Shown one piece after another: positions 10,791 through 21,704 of a stretch of 64,000 bases of DNA. A program made the position numbers and the translations under genes. This DNA is from an uncultured Acidimicrobiales bacterium (lineage in GTDB: Bacteria; Actinomycetota; Acidimicrobiia; Acidimicrobiales; Aldehydirespiratoraceae), in NCBI GenBank assembly GCA_958296055.1, contig CATQHS010000001.1:62001-126000 (forward strand), read 5' to 3'. The notes under the pieces are model-generated. The model did no database searches and had not been told where the DNA came from. It saw nothing but the letters and a program-made list of their open reading frames with translations. Numbering within the stretch: the stretch's first letter is position 1; each line of letters starts with the position of its first letter.

Positions 10791-10895
10791 CTGCGCCTGG
10801 CCCGGGTGGTGCGGGTGTTGGCCGTGGCCGCGGTGATGCGGCGCGCCCTCACCACCGTCGGCTACGGCGACTACTACCCCTCGACTCTCGGCGGG
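10791..10895 (+). pseudogene. Remnant of a voltage-gated K+ channel (S4-like helix plus pore filter)
   Basis: A 35-codon stretch on the plus strand reads LRLARVVRVLAVAAVMRR followed directly by ALTTVGYGDYYPSTLGG. The second part is the K+ channel selectivity filter and outer pore mouth of Kv-type channels. The first has the every-third Arg pattern of an S4 voltage sensor. S5, the pore helix and S6 are absent, so this is a fossil with an internal deletion, not a working channel. Its right end overlaps the 3' end of the cyclo-ligase gene on the other strand, and its left end lies just upstream of the trkA start. The surrounding ORF continues only as antisense of the ligase. Identification rests on motif recognition alone. 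Confidence 0.6.
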
Positions 10896-11542
10896 GCGAT
10901 CTCTACCAGCCCCGACTCGGTGACGACGGCGTCGAGGGCCGCGTCCCACCGGTGGCGGGGCACCTCGTCCACCTGCTGGAAGGAGTGGGCCACGCCGATC
11001 AGGACCGGCCCCGGCCGCCCCGGCCCGCCCCCGGGCTCGGCCTCCAGCCCCGGCCGCCCCGGCCCCGGCCCTAGGGGCGCCAGGGCCCGGTCGTAGAAGC
11101 CCTTGCCCTGGCCGACCCGGTACCCGTCGGCGTCGAAGGCCACCACCGGCACCAGCACCACGTCGTGGTCGGCCAGGGCTACGACCTCGCCCCCGACCGG
11201 CTCGGGTATGCCGAAGGCGCCGGGCTCGACCGTCTGGTCCCGGCGGTGGACCACCATCTCCAGGTCCCGGCCCCTCACCCGGGGCAGCGTGTAGCCGATC
11301 GGGCCCCGGCCCGGAGGGGGGCCGTCCACCAGGCCGTCCAGCGAGATCTCCCCCCGCACCGCCCGGTAGGCCGCCACCAGCCGGGCCGCCCTCATCACCG
11401 GCAGCGCCCGCAGCCGGGCCACCGCCCCGGCGCTGGCCGCGGCCAGCGCGTCGGCGGTCAGCCCGGCCCGGCGCCGGCGCATGGCCGCCCGGATCTCGGC
11501 CTTGGCCGCGGCCACCCGGTCGTCGTCGGGGCCTGTCACCAT
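10874..11542 (-). CDS. 5-formyltetrahydrofolate cyclo-ligase
   Basis: ATP-dependent enzyme converting 5-formyl-THF to 5,10-methenyl-THF in the folate pool. It has 222 aa, with an N-terminal Arg-rich helix KAEIRAAMRRRR typical of the family, and the signature GQGKGFYDRAL near residue 150 (the family consensus is GxGxGYYDR). A Gly/Pro-rich loop, GPGPGRPGLEAEPGGGPGRP, interrupts the region after the motif. It is divergent from hppA with 58 bp between starts. The last codons (EIAPPRVEG) overlap the K+ channel remnant on the opposite strand, so the stop region may have been acquired or shaped by that event. Confidence 0.88.
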   Translation of the reverse strand: MVTGPDDDRVAAAKAEIRAAMRRRRAGLTADALAAASAGAVARLRALPVMRAARLVAAYRAVRGEISLDGLVDGPPPGRGPIGYTLPRVRGRDLEMVVHRRDQTVEPGAFGIPEPVGGEVVALADHDVVLVPVVAFDADGYRVGQGKGFYDRALAPLGPGPGRPGLEAEPGGGPGRPGPVLIGVAHSFQQVDEVPRHRWDAALDAVVTESGLVEIAPPRVEG

Positions 11543-11600
11543 CCGTTCAGGCTACGGCCCGGCACCGGTAGGCTGCCGCCGCCCTACCAGAGGAGCGCGC

Positions 11601-13724
<2,124 letters not shown>

Positions 13725-13727
13725 TCG

Positions 13728-13784
13728 CAACTAGGGGCGCGGACGGCGGACCGTCAAACCACAACTAGAGGGCGCGGACGGCGG
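13728..13784. repeat. Tandem duplication of the 3' end of the hydrolase gene
   Basis: The segment CAACTAG-GGGCGCGGACGGCGG occurs at 13728 and again, nearly identical, at 13762 (offset 34 bp). The second copy contains the stop and last codons of the minus-strand hydrolase gene. The same doublet is present in copy B at about 20809 and 20844, so it arose before the cassette duplicated. Confidence 0.75.
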
Positions 13785-14239
13785 CTAGCCAGTCGAGGAT
13801 GGTGCGGACCAGCTCGTCGGAGTGACGGCGGTCGGTGAAGAGGTGGTCGGCCCCGGCAACGGTGCGCAAATCGGCTGAGCCGGCCGCGGCCAGGGCCTCG
13901 GTCTGATCGGAGCCCACCACGGTGTCGGCGCCGGCCTGCACCACCAGCAGGGGCCGGCCCAAGTCGGCCGCGGCGGCGGCCACGTCATGGCGGTGAAGGT
14001 CGTCTGGTGTCGGCCAACTCGCCGCCGCTGGAGCCCAGGCCGGTGAAGTCGAAGGCCAGGGTCAGGTAGCCCCCGGCGGCCAGGCCCCGGGCCATGCGGG
14101 TGGTGGTGAAGAGGTCCTTGGAGCAGGTGAAGCAGTGGACCAGCAGCGCCGCGCCGACGGGGGCGACGCCGGGGTGATGCAGCGCGCCCGCCAGCCTGGC
14201 CCCCGCTCCCCCTGTGAACTCGATCGACTCGGCGCTCAT
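13765..14239 (-). pseudogene. Alpha/beta hydrolase, copy A, with 284-bp internal deletion
   Basis: The first 78 codons and last 75 or so are almost identical to the intact 252-aa hydrolase at 20848-21606. The middle, including the GHSLGG nucleophile elbow, is gone. After GELADT the reading jumps to the sequence encoding DDLHRHD in copy B but in another frame, ending RRPSPP. The length difference is 284 bp (475 against 759), not a multiple of three. The ORF track lists the two halves separately. The start ATG overlaps the stop of the upstream glycosyltransferase pseudogene in an ATGA. No function expected. Confidence 0.93.
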
Positions 14240-15290
14240 CGGGCCTTGGCGCTCGGCCTCAGGCCGAGCGCCCTCCCGACCCGCCCTCGCCGCGACGGGC
14301 CCCTTCGTTTGTCGATGACTTCCTCTATGAGCCGGGCGTAGTTGTCGACCATGGCATCCGGCGAGAACATCTCCTCCGCCATCCTCCGTCCGGCCAGGCC
14401 CATCTTTTGGCGAGCCTCACGGGAAATGGCGGCGAACCTCAAGATGGCGTCGGCCATGTCCCGGGCCGACGAGGGTTCGAACAGCAGGCCGTTTCGCCTC
14501 TCCTCGACCAGCCTGGGGTTGTCGCCGACTCGGCCGACCAGCAGCGGGATGCCGCAGGCCATGGCTTCGCAGATGACGTTGGCCGTGCCCTCGAAGAGGG
14601 AGGGCAGGCACACCACGTCGGATCCGTGGTACAGGCGCTCGACGTCCTTGGCCGCCGGGCGCAGCCGGAAGGCGCCCCCCAACGACTTGCGGGCGATGGC
14701 CTCCTCCAACTGGGCGTAGTAGCCCTCCCGCTTCCACTGGTCCCCGTGCCAGTCCACTCGCACTTCGAGCCACGGCTGCTCCCGCCGAACGATCTCCACC
14801 GCCTCCATCAGCCCCAGGGGATTCTTTTGAGGGTGAAAGCGGGCCAGCACCAGCATTCTCAGCTCTCCGGGCTGGCTCGGGGGCGGCGAACCTGGAGTGA
14901 ACCTCTCCAGATCCACCCCGTTGACGATGATGCGGGCCCGGTCTCGAAGCCGGGGGGCCAGTTCGAGCATGCGCCGGTACTGGGCGTGGGAGTTGCTCAC
15001 CACCGCGTCGGCGAGGAGATGAAACCTGTAGCGCAAGGCTCTCCTCAGGCTCGGGCCGGTGATGTCCAGAGCCGCCTCCCTGGCGACGAAGGCGAAACTC
15101 CGGCGGGGCAGCCCGGCCAGTTCCACCAGCATGTTGGGTCCCTTCCATGCCGGCAATGACCGCATCCGGGCCGCTCGTCTTGATGGCCTTGCGCATGGTG
15201 CGGACAAGATGGGCCTTATTGCGGGACGGCACGAACCGACGGTGACGCGGGCCCGGGTCATGCTCCGGCGGCATTGTCCACTGTCGGCTG
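14236..15290 (-). pseudogene. GT4-type glycosyltransferase, copy A, N-terminus lost and frameshifted
   Basis: The C-terminal two thirds are an open frame recognisable as a GT4-fold glycosyltransferase: IIVNGVDLERFTPG, LVLARFHPQKNPLG and ICEAMACGIPLLVG, matching the intact copy at 21705-22847 at roughly 60 percent protein identity by eye. Upstream of about 15140 the homologous residues (SRNKAHLVRTMRKAIKTSGPDAVIAGMEG) continue in a different frame, and the first 60 or so residues including the sugar-acceptor Rossmann start are missing. The C-terminus carries a 20-residue Arg-rich extension absent from copy B. It is GC-rich, unlike copy B, so the two are not a simple recent duplicate pair. Confidence 0.85.
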
Positions 15291-15308
15291 CATTGTTCAT
15301 GTCCTAAC

Positions 15309-16470
15309 TTATGGTGCCTTGCCGATTTGGAAAATCGGCGTTTCCATCCCTTTGACCCGATATTCCTCGGCTGCTTCTAGGAAGAATTCGTGACGGATCG
15401 ATTCGTAGTAGCCAGCCTCCGGATAGATGTTGTTTATGTTCTCCCGGTTCCATGCGTTCCAGAGTTCGACCAGGCGGGTCGTCGCCTCGGTTTTGCTGTC
15501 GAACAGGTTGGTGGTTTCCCCGGGGACTTCTGCCAAATTGAAGAGCTGCATCTTCCCCTCAGGATCGTCCTTGACCAGCTTTGTCCGGTCGGCGCGGACC
15601 GCGAGCGTCGTCCTGTTCGGATCCCACGCCGACTGTCGCCAGAAGAGGGCCCAAAAGAGGGCCTTGCGCGGTGAGCCGGTCTCTGATCCTCGGACGAAGG
15701 GGTCTAGGTTCACGCCGTCCAACGGCCGATCAGGGTCGACCGCCGAGCCAGCCAGGGCCAAGGCGGTGGCGGCTATGTCTAGGCTGGAGACCATCGGCTC
15801 GAACGTCTCGCCCTCAGGCCATCGGGTGGGCCACGAGGCGACGAACGGCACGCGTATCCCGCCCTCGAGGAAACTCCCTTTGTCCTTGCTGAACGGGGCG
15901 TTATCCGCCCAAGTCAAATTCGGTGAGCGCGTCGGTCAGGTAGCCGTCGAACCCGACGGCCCCTCTATTCTCGTTGAGCGGCAGATACGCCATGTCGGCG
16001 CGAGTGAGATCAACGCTGAAGTAGTCATGCCCGCCGCCGAGAAAGCCTTAAAAGTAGTTGAACCCGCGGTTGAGAGGGTGGAAGGTCGGCGCGGCCCCCA
16101 GTTGCCACTTGCCGACGATCCCGGTCCGGTAGCCGGCCTCGTCGAGATAGGCGGCCATGGTCTTTTCCTCCGTTGGAAGAACCATGCCCTTCGTACCGGC
16201 GCGCGACGGGCCGCAGAAGGGATGCACGACGTAGCCGTTGGAGAAGACCACGCCTTCTTCGGCCAGTCGGTCGATGTTGGGGGTCTTGATCTCCGTGGCG
16301 CCGTTGTAGCTCACGTCGTTGTAACCGAGGTCGTCTACGAACACGACGACGATGTTCGGCCGGACATCCTCACCAGCAGACCCGGGGCTCTGCTGGTGGA
16401 CTGCGAGCATCCCGAAGCGATCACCAGAACAGCCAGAAAGCCTAGGCTGACGATCGTTTTGAAAGGATCA
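15309..16470 (-). pseudogene. Formylglycine sulfatase lipoprotein, copy A, multiply broken
   Basis: Pieces of a sulfatase homologous to the intact one at 22860-24869. Lesions visible: a lipoprotein signal (FLAVLVIASGCSQ near 16420) out of frame with the mature part; a deletion just after the catalytic CGPSRAG that removes about 28 residues; an in-frame TAA after GFNYF at about 16048; a deletion of about 90 residues after GYLTDALT near 15925 that also shifts frame. The last part (WADNAPF to FQIGKAP) is open, ending at 15309. It lacks the C-terminal LRR domain of copy B. The ORF track shows only the fragments 16048-16410 and 15309-15917. Confidence 0.9.
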
Positions 16471-16546
16471 TTCTCTCCTGTTCCATGCTATCAGCGGAGC
16501 CGCTGAATCAAGGGTGAGACGTTCTTCATCACCAGAAACGGTTGGT

Positions 16547-18624
16547 TCAGCGGTCATCGGACTGTGGGGCTGAACCTTTCTTGCCAGAGGCGGCCTTCTT
16601 CGGGTATCCATTGGCCGGTTATGATCATGCGGTGTTCATAGTCGGGTAGGATGCGGGTGATGGCGCATCGTCCTCCGAATGTGAATCCGTACACTTCGTC
16701 CGTGAATGTGTCTGTATAGAAAGTGAAGTCGAGATTGTCGAAGTCAAAAGCTTTGCGATGGTCGGGAAGATCGGAGCGATCGGTTGGGTAGATGTGCAGA
16801 AAAAACGGTGTTTCAGTGTCGACATCGCGGCATGAGTCCGCTATGTATACCAGCCTATCTCTGTCGAAGTATATGTTGAATTTGGAGCGTGTGACGAGTT
16901 GGGCGTCTCCTAGAATGGATTCAAGTATCAGGTCTTCGTTTAGACTTTGTCCAATATTATCGTGGCAGGCTTTCAGTATGACACCGTCTTCTAGCAATGC
17001 AGTTACTGTCAACTCTGGCAAGAGAGGAAATTCTATAAAATCATATCCAGTGAAATTTTCTCTGAAGTATCCAGCGTCTAGTCGACTGTAGAACCAAACG
17101 ACATGCATGTCAAGGTTTCCGGTGCGGGTACAGTCGGCAAATTGTAAATTGGGGCGATCAGGCCACAATCTATGGTACTGAATTTCTACTTCGGCTGGGA
17201 TATTCGCATTCATATTGGCGTAGATGGCTCTTATGGCGTTGCTCCAGATATGCCCATTGAGGGGATTGGATTTGAGGTATTGGATGGTCTGGGATTCTGT
17301 CCAGGATTTGGATGTGTAACCGACTCCTGATGCTAAGTGTTTCTTTATTTGCTCATGGCTGGAGGATGCTGGCAGGGCAAGCCAGAGAAACAGGCCCACC
17401 ATTGTGATGTGCTTGAGCCCTACTTTTGGTTGCCGTATTTTCGTAGAGACAACCCGGCATCCGCCTTTTTGAGTGCTGTAGGTTATGAGTCCATTCAGAT
17501 AAATCGCGACTGCGGCTAGTGCGGGTACGTATATTGGTGCAATGTATCGGCTTGTAAGACTAAAGTCTACCATGGGTAAGGTTATAGTTAAAACAATTGA
17601 GTAGATTGACACGAAAACGACAGGGACAGTCAACCCTTTTAATTCTTTGATTCTTCCTCTACGCCACAAGAATATGAGTCCGCATCCGAAAGCAGCCGTT
17701 ACAGTGATCAGGAACGCGATTTGCACTGATAAATCGCTGATTCCGTTTCTCTCTGCCTGTCTGTTCAGATAGTCAAAGCCGTAGTCCTCTAGAACCCACT
17801 TGGTGAACTCTGAGCTGGCAACATTAATAGAGATAAGCCAGTCGAAGCCATCCGGATGCAAACCTTGAGCCCATTTCCCCGACTTGAGGTAAGTTCGCAA
17901 TGTCCACATACCTATGGGAGCAATTGATATGACAGAATAAATAGCGATATGTCTTACTTTTGATAGAAACCCTGGACCCTTCTTTGTCAGGACAACAAGG
18001 ATTGTGGTGGCGACTATTGCAATCCCCATATTACGCGTTAGCAACGCTAAACTGGTGAACACTGCAGCTAAGATCAGCGCAGATTGCTTGTCGCTGTCCA
18101 AGAACCTATCCAACTTATAAAGTGATAGAACAGTGAACAAGATAAACAGCGGTTCCTGTAAAGCGTAGCTAAATATATTGCCTAGAAATGGTGATAAGGC
18201 ACAGGCACTACCTGCCCATAGAATAAGAAAACGGGATTCGATCCTACCGGATATCCACACAAGTAATACTATGATTGTAAACCCAAAGGCGATCGTATTC
18301 ACATATTGGGCTGCGACCAGCCCATTTTCAATACCCAAGGCTATGACGACTGCCATCATCAACGGGAATAAAGGTGGATAATATGCTTCATTAAAACCTT
18401 TCCCTTCCGACAAACCTTCACTGATAATGATGTACAATATTGCATCTGGACTCGTTGATATACCGTAGTTTAATTGACGCAATACTACCAAGGTTACACC
18501 CACACAACCAAGCAGCAGAATGATTCCTTTCCATCCCCTCCCCCCCCGGGGGGGCTTCCCCCGATCAGAAGCTATAACCGTTCTCATGAACATTTTTATC
18601 CCGATTGGATCAGCGGTCATCGGA
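16547..18624. repeat. 15-bp direct repeats bounding the GT-C gene
   Basis: TCAGCGGTCATCGGA occurs at 16547-16561 and 18610-18624. The right copy covers the start codon of the membrane protein gene and the left copy covers its stop codon, so each reads CATCGGA/ATGACCGCTGA on the coding strand. The gene is therefore framed by a perfect short duplication, as expected after insertion or circular excision through short homology. Chance occurrence of a 15-mer exactly at both ends is unlikely. Confidence 0.7.
16554..18620 (-). CDS. Polytopic membrane protein, probable GT-C fold glycosyltransferase
   Basis: A 688-aa protein with an N-terminal membrane anchor, roughly ten more hydrophobic helices to about residue 400, then a 280-residue soluble C-terminal domain. 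Helix 1 is followed by TSPDAILYIIISEGLSEGKG and YYPPLFPLMMA, a layout like the catalytic first loop of GT-C/PMT_2-type enzymes, in which an acidic residue follows the first helix. Such enzymes move sugars from lipid-phosphate donors on the outer face of the membrane. Base composition is clearly lower in GC than the surrounding genes, indicating transfer. It has no counterpart in copy B. The exact substrate is unknown. Confidence 0.65.
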   Translation of the reverse strand: MTADPIGIKMFMRTVIASDRGKPPRGGRGWKGIILLLGCVGVTLVVLRQLNYGISTSPDAILYIIISEGLSEGKGFNEAYYPPLFPLMMAVVIALGIENGLVAAQYVNTIAFGFTIIVLLVWISGRIESRFLILWAGSACALSPFLGNIFSYALQEPLFILFTVLSLYKLDRFLDSDKQSALILAAVFTSLALLTRNMGIAIVATTILVVLTKKGPGFLSKVRHIAIYSVISIAPIGMWTLRTYLKSGKWAQGLHPDGFDWLISINVASSEFTKWVLEDYGFDYLNRQAERNGISDLSVQIAFLITVTAAFGCGLIFLWRRGRIKELKGLTVPVVFVSIYSIVLTITLPMVDFSLTSRYIAPIYVPALAAVAIYLNGLITYSTQKGGCRVVSTKIRQPKVGLKHITMVGLFLWLALPASSSHEQIKKHLASGVGYTSKSWTESQTIQYLKSNPLNGHIWSNAIRAIYANMNANIPAEVEIQYHRLWPDRPNLQFADCTRTGNLDMHVVWFYSRLDAGYFRENFTGYDFIEFPLLPELTVTALLEDGVILKACHDNIGQSLNEDLILESILGDAQLVTRSKFNIYFDRDRLVYIADSCRDVDTETPFFLHIYPTDRSDLPDHRKAFDFDNLDFTFYTDTFTDEVYGFTFGGRCAITRILPDYEHRMIITGQWIPEEGRLWQERFSPTVR

Positions 18625-18677
18625 TCCTCTCTTTCCAGAACCGCGGCTTTGAGACGGCCGACCGTTCAGCAACGCCG

Positions 18678-19225
18678 TCAGATGTCGAAAACACCGTCGG
18701 CCCCCAGACTGGCCCCGACCAGGATGGCCGCCGCTCCGGTGAGCGCCTGACCAGTCCGGATCACTCGGGGGCCGATCTGGCCACCCGGCGGCATCACCGC
18801 TACTGTCAACGCCAGAGCGGCCCGACCGCGACGCCGGTCCGCGCCGGCCCCAGATCGGCGCCGGCGCTCACGGCCAGCACTCCGAGGCCGGGCCCGAACA
18901 GGTGGGGTACGGCCACGGGTACGATCGCCGCCTTCCATCCCGGCAGCCCTGGCTCAGCCCGGGCCGGTCCGGTGACCGCGTCTCGGCCCCCTACCACGAT
19001 CAGAGCTACCCCGGCCCCGATCCGGGCGGTGGGCGCGCTGACTCCCAGAGACTCCAGCAGCGGCCCTGAGAGTCCTGCGATCGCCGACACCGCGGCCAGT
19101 ACCGCCAGCGCGCCGCCGGCCGCGCCGCAGAGCCTCCGGCGTCGGGACCGGGCCGGCCCGCCCGGCCAGACCCTCAGCGGGTTGACGGTCACGGCTGCGG
19201 CCACTGCCGCCATCAGAACGTTCAC
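18678..19225 (-). pseudogene. Small membrane protein, copy A, frameshifted
   Basis: Homologue of the intact 185-aa protein at 25121-25678. The first 130 or so residues are open (18806-19225) up to GVAVG. The rest, ALALTVAVM through LGADGVFDI, continues in another frame (18678 onward). Total length is 548 bp against 558 bp in copy B, a net 10-bp loss that explains the frameshift. Its upstream region CCCCCGAATCTAG matches copy B (CCCCGAAGCTAG), and this CTAG is where the IS element inserted. Confidence 0.88.
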
Positions 19226-19236
19226 GGCCCCCGAAT

Positions 19237-20196
19237 CTAGTTGTCAGTTCGCGTGAGGTTGTTAGCGCGTGATGCGGGCGGGCCGCCGGCTGCGGTGTGG
19301 TGTCGGTGGCAGTTGTAGTCGCAGTTCCAGCGTTTGAGGCGGATGCGGCGGTCGGTTTCGGATCGGAGGCGCCGGTTGTAGAGGAACTCGTCGGCGATGG
19401 TGCGGTTGAAGCGTTCGGCTTTGCCGTCAGTCGGGGCCGGTAGGGGCGGGTGCGCAGATGGGTGATGCGGCGTTGGGCGAGTTGTTCGGCGAAGAGCCCG
19501 GAGCAGAAGTTGGCCCCGTTGTCGGTCATCACCGCGTCCACGGCCATGTCGTTGGCCCAGAACCAGTCCTGGGCTCTGGTCCAGAACCCGGCCAGGGCAG
19601 CGGCGGTCTCGTCGTCGAGGGCTTCGACGTAGGCGACCCTGGAGTAGTCGTCGACGGCTACGTGCAGGTAGGTGTACCCGCCGCGGCGGGGGCCGCGGCG
19701 GGAGCGGCGGGCCTGGGGGCTTTGGCGGCCGTGTGCCCTCCAGCCGCCCCCGGGCGGGATCTTCGCCACTTTTTTGATGTCGAGGCGCCAGCTCCCCCGG
19801 CGCCGACCTCTCATAGCGGCGGATCACCCGCCCGGTCGGGCGGTCGATGACGTCGAGCCGGTTCAGCCCGTGGCGGCGAAGGACCCGCCACACCGTCGAG
19901 GCCGCCACGCCGGTGCGCGCCGACAGATACGCCGGGCCCCGCTTGGTGCTGCGCCGCAGCCGGCAGATCCGCTCCTCGGTCTTCGCGTCGGTGCGCCGAG
20001 GAGACCGGCGCGGCCGCGAGCTGCGGTCCGCCAGCCCGCAATCGCCGTGCTCCTGCCAGCGCCGCCACCACTTCGCGACCGTGCCCCGCGACAGGCCCAT
20101 CTGGCGGGCCACTTCGGCCTGGGGCTCCCCCGCAGCCACCCGCTGGACCAGCAGCAGCCGCCCCGCGGGAGTCAAACGTGCATTAGCGTGCGACAT
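19237..20196 (-). pseudogene. IS481-family transposase with two frameshifts
   Basis: DDE transposase of the IS481 group. ATG 20196 (MSHANARLTPAGRLLLVQRV) follows an AGGAGG site. An N-terminal helix-turn-helix (EVARQMGLSRGTVAKWWRRW) is followed by the catalytic core split over frames: VDDYSRVAYVEAL and MTDNGANFC in the frame of ORF 18954-19814, then GKAERFNRTIADEFLY back in the first frame. Frameshifts lie near 19800 and 19432, so the enzyme is probably inactive unless frameshifting occurs. The stop TAG at 19237-19239 is formed by the CTAG target-site duplication, outside the element proper. Confidence 0.88.
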
Positions 20197-20288
20197 CGAG
20201 CCTCCTGTGCTCGTGGGTTGGTACACCACCACACTCGCACAGGAGGCTCACCCCATCACGCTGCTACCAACCTCTATGCCCAGAACAA
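19241..20288. mobile_element. IS481-type insertion sequence with CTAG target duplication
   Basis: A 1048-bp element. The ends form imperfect inverted repeats: left TTGTCAGTTCGCGTGAGG and right, on the complement, TTGTTCTGGGCATAGAGG, followed in both by TTG-TAGC-GCGTGATG. Both sides carry CTAG (19237-19240 and 20289-20292), which fits the known preference of IS481 for NCTAGN targets. The insertion lies immediately upstream of the copy A membrane-protein pseudogene. Copy B has an empty CTAG at the matching place (about 25690), which gives the pre-insertion state of the left flank. Confidence 0.88.
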
Positions 20289-20292
20289 CTAG

Positions 20293-20622
20293 TGGACCTT
20301 GATCTTCATTGGTATTGACAAGAGTTAATACGGCGACGGTCTCATTCATGGCAAGACGGAGCGCGTAGTTGCTGACGATCGGACCTTTTCCGTCATAAAT
20401 TAGCCAGACCTGTTCCACTCGTTCTTGATAATCGGAGGAATGGAAGCGTGTCAAAGCACGGAATGGAATCCCTACCACTGGTAATAATTGTATGAAACCA
20501 CTCAAAGAGAAGCGCTTTGGGGCCAGCGGAGACAGGACCAGGAAAAGACCTACAATAAGTAAACTATTGGCAAATCTAACGTTTAATATCCAGTCCGTTG
20601 CCCAATGAAATAGAAGTAAAAA
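20293..20622 (-). pseudogene. Fragment of a low-GC membrane protein
   Basis: An open stretch of about 110 codons running from a TAG at 20623 to the IS boundary. It starts FLLLFHWATDWILNV, contains hydrophobic segments SLLIVGLFLVLSPLA and GFIQLLPVVGIPF, then a soluble part ending TLVNTNEDQGP at the CTAG where the IS inserted. No family recognised. AT-rich like the GT-C gene at 16554 and the region 21.6-25 kb, so it probably belongs to the same imported surface-glycan material. The adjoining 20623-20691 holds only AT-rich noncoding sequence. Confidence 0.5.
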
Positions 20623-20691
20623 CTATTCCGAAGGGTCGATGTAGATGGGGTCTGAACAAGATAAATAATGCTGATATTTCTACATAAATAA

Positions 20692-20803
20692 TGGCCATAT
20701 CCACCAAAGCCTCGCTGCGGGAGATGATGCTGCCGGGGGCCCTGGCCGTGGTGGTGCCGCTGGTGATCGGCTTCGTCGACGTCGACTCCCTGGGCGGTTC
20801 CTG
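20692..20803 (+). pseudogene. Duplicated 3' fragment of hppA
   Basis: Essentially identical to hppA 13366-13487 (AISTKASLREMMLPGALAVV... region), then joined after TGGGCGGTTCCTG to the sequence that follows the hppA stop (TGATCGCAACTAG), skipping about 234 bp. This is the left edge of duplicated copy B. Not expressed as a protein: no start or upstream part. Confidence 0.92.
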
Positions 20804-20847
20804 TGATCGCAACTAGGGGGCGCGGGCGGCGGCCCGTCTGACCACAA

Positions 20848-21606
20848 CTAGAGGGCGCGGACGGCGGCCAGCCAGTCGAGGATGGTGCGGACCAACTCGT
20901 CGGAGTGGCGGCGGTCGGTGAAGAGGTGGTCGGCCCCGGCGACGGTGCGCAAATCGGCTGAGCCGGCCGCGGCCAGGGCCTCGGTCTGATCGGAGCCAAC
21001 CACGGTGTCAGCGCCGGCCTGCACCACCAGCAGGGGCCGGCCCAGGTCGGCCGCGGCGGCGGCCACGTCATGGCGGTGAAGGTCGTCGAGGAAGTCCCGG
21101 CCCACCGTCACCGGCCGGGCGCCGATGGTCACCTCCCCCCGGCCGTCCTCGCGTATGCGCCGCAGGGCGTCGGCGTCGAAGAGGTGCTCGACGTGGGCGG
21201 CCGAGGCCGGCGAGGCCACCGCCGCCACCGCGGCCACCGTGTGCAGGCGGGACGCGGCCAGCACCGCGGCGGCCCCGCCCAGGCTGTGGCCGATCAGCGC
21301 GCAGGGTCCGGCCCCCCGCTCGATGAGCGCCACCGCGGCCCGGGTGACGTCGCTCACGTTGGTGGTGACGGTGGTGTCGGCCAACTCGCCGCCGCTGGAG
21401 CCCAGGCCGGTGAAGTCGAAGGCCAGGGTCAGGTAGCCCCCGGCGGCCAGGCCCCGGGCCATGCGGGTGGTGGTGAACAGGTCCTTGGAGCAGGTGAAGC
21501 AGTGGACCAGCAGCGCCGCGCCGACAGGGGCGACGCTGGGGTGATGCAGCGCGCCCGCCAGCCTGGCCCCCGCTCCCCCCGTGAACTCGATCGACTCGAC
21601 GCTCAT
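20848..21606 (-). CDS. Alpha/beta hydrolase, copy B (intact)
   Basis: A 252-aa cytoplasmic serine hydrolase of the alpha/beta fold. Features in order: HCFTCSKDLFTTTRMARGLA, FDFTGLGSSGGE before the active site, the nucleophile elbow GHSLGG near residue 107, VVQAGADTVVGSDQ carrying the acid residue, and GADHLFT with the catalytic His. This layout resembles the hydrolase domains often found alone or fused to OsmC. The substrate is unknown. The 3' portion and downstream hppA fragment are nearly identical to copy A, so this half of the cassette was duplicated or homogenised recently. The 98 bp upstream (21607-21704) is AT-rich and replaces the ATGA overlap seen in copy A. Confidence 0.88.
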   Translation of the reverse strand: MSVESIEFTGGAGARLAGALHHPSVAPVGAALLVHCFTCSKDLFTTTRMARGLAAGGYLTLAFDFTGLGSSGGELADTTVTTNVSDVTRAAVALIERGAGPCALIGHSLGGAAAVLAASRLHTVAAVAAVASPASAAHVEHLFDADALRRIREDGRGEVTIGARPVTVGRDFLDDLHRHDVAAAAADLGRPLLVVQAGADTVVGSDQTEALAAAGSADLRTVAGADHLFTDRRHSDELVRTILDWLAAVRAL

Positions 21607-21704
21607 GAATCTAATAAGAGCACTAGCTGCGTCAAATCGTATTGTAGTAATAAAACCCCACCTCCGTATAAATAACGGGTCTTCACTGTTTTCAAAAGCA
21701 TCAT

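Noticed and set aside
10791-10895. Working K+ channel gene
   Set aside because: Lacks S5, pore helix and S6 and has no start; kept only as a remnant.
19237-20196. Programmed frameshift transposase, as in IS3
   Set aside because: IS481-type elements normally use one frame, and there are two shifts at unrelated sites without a clear slippery heptamer, so decay is simpler.
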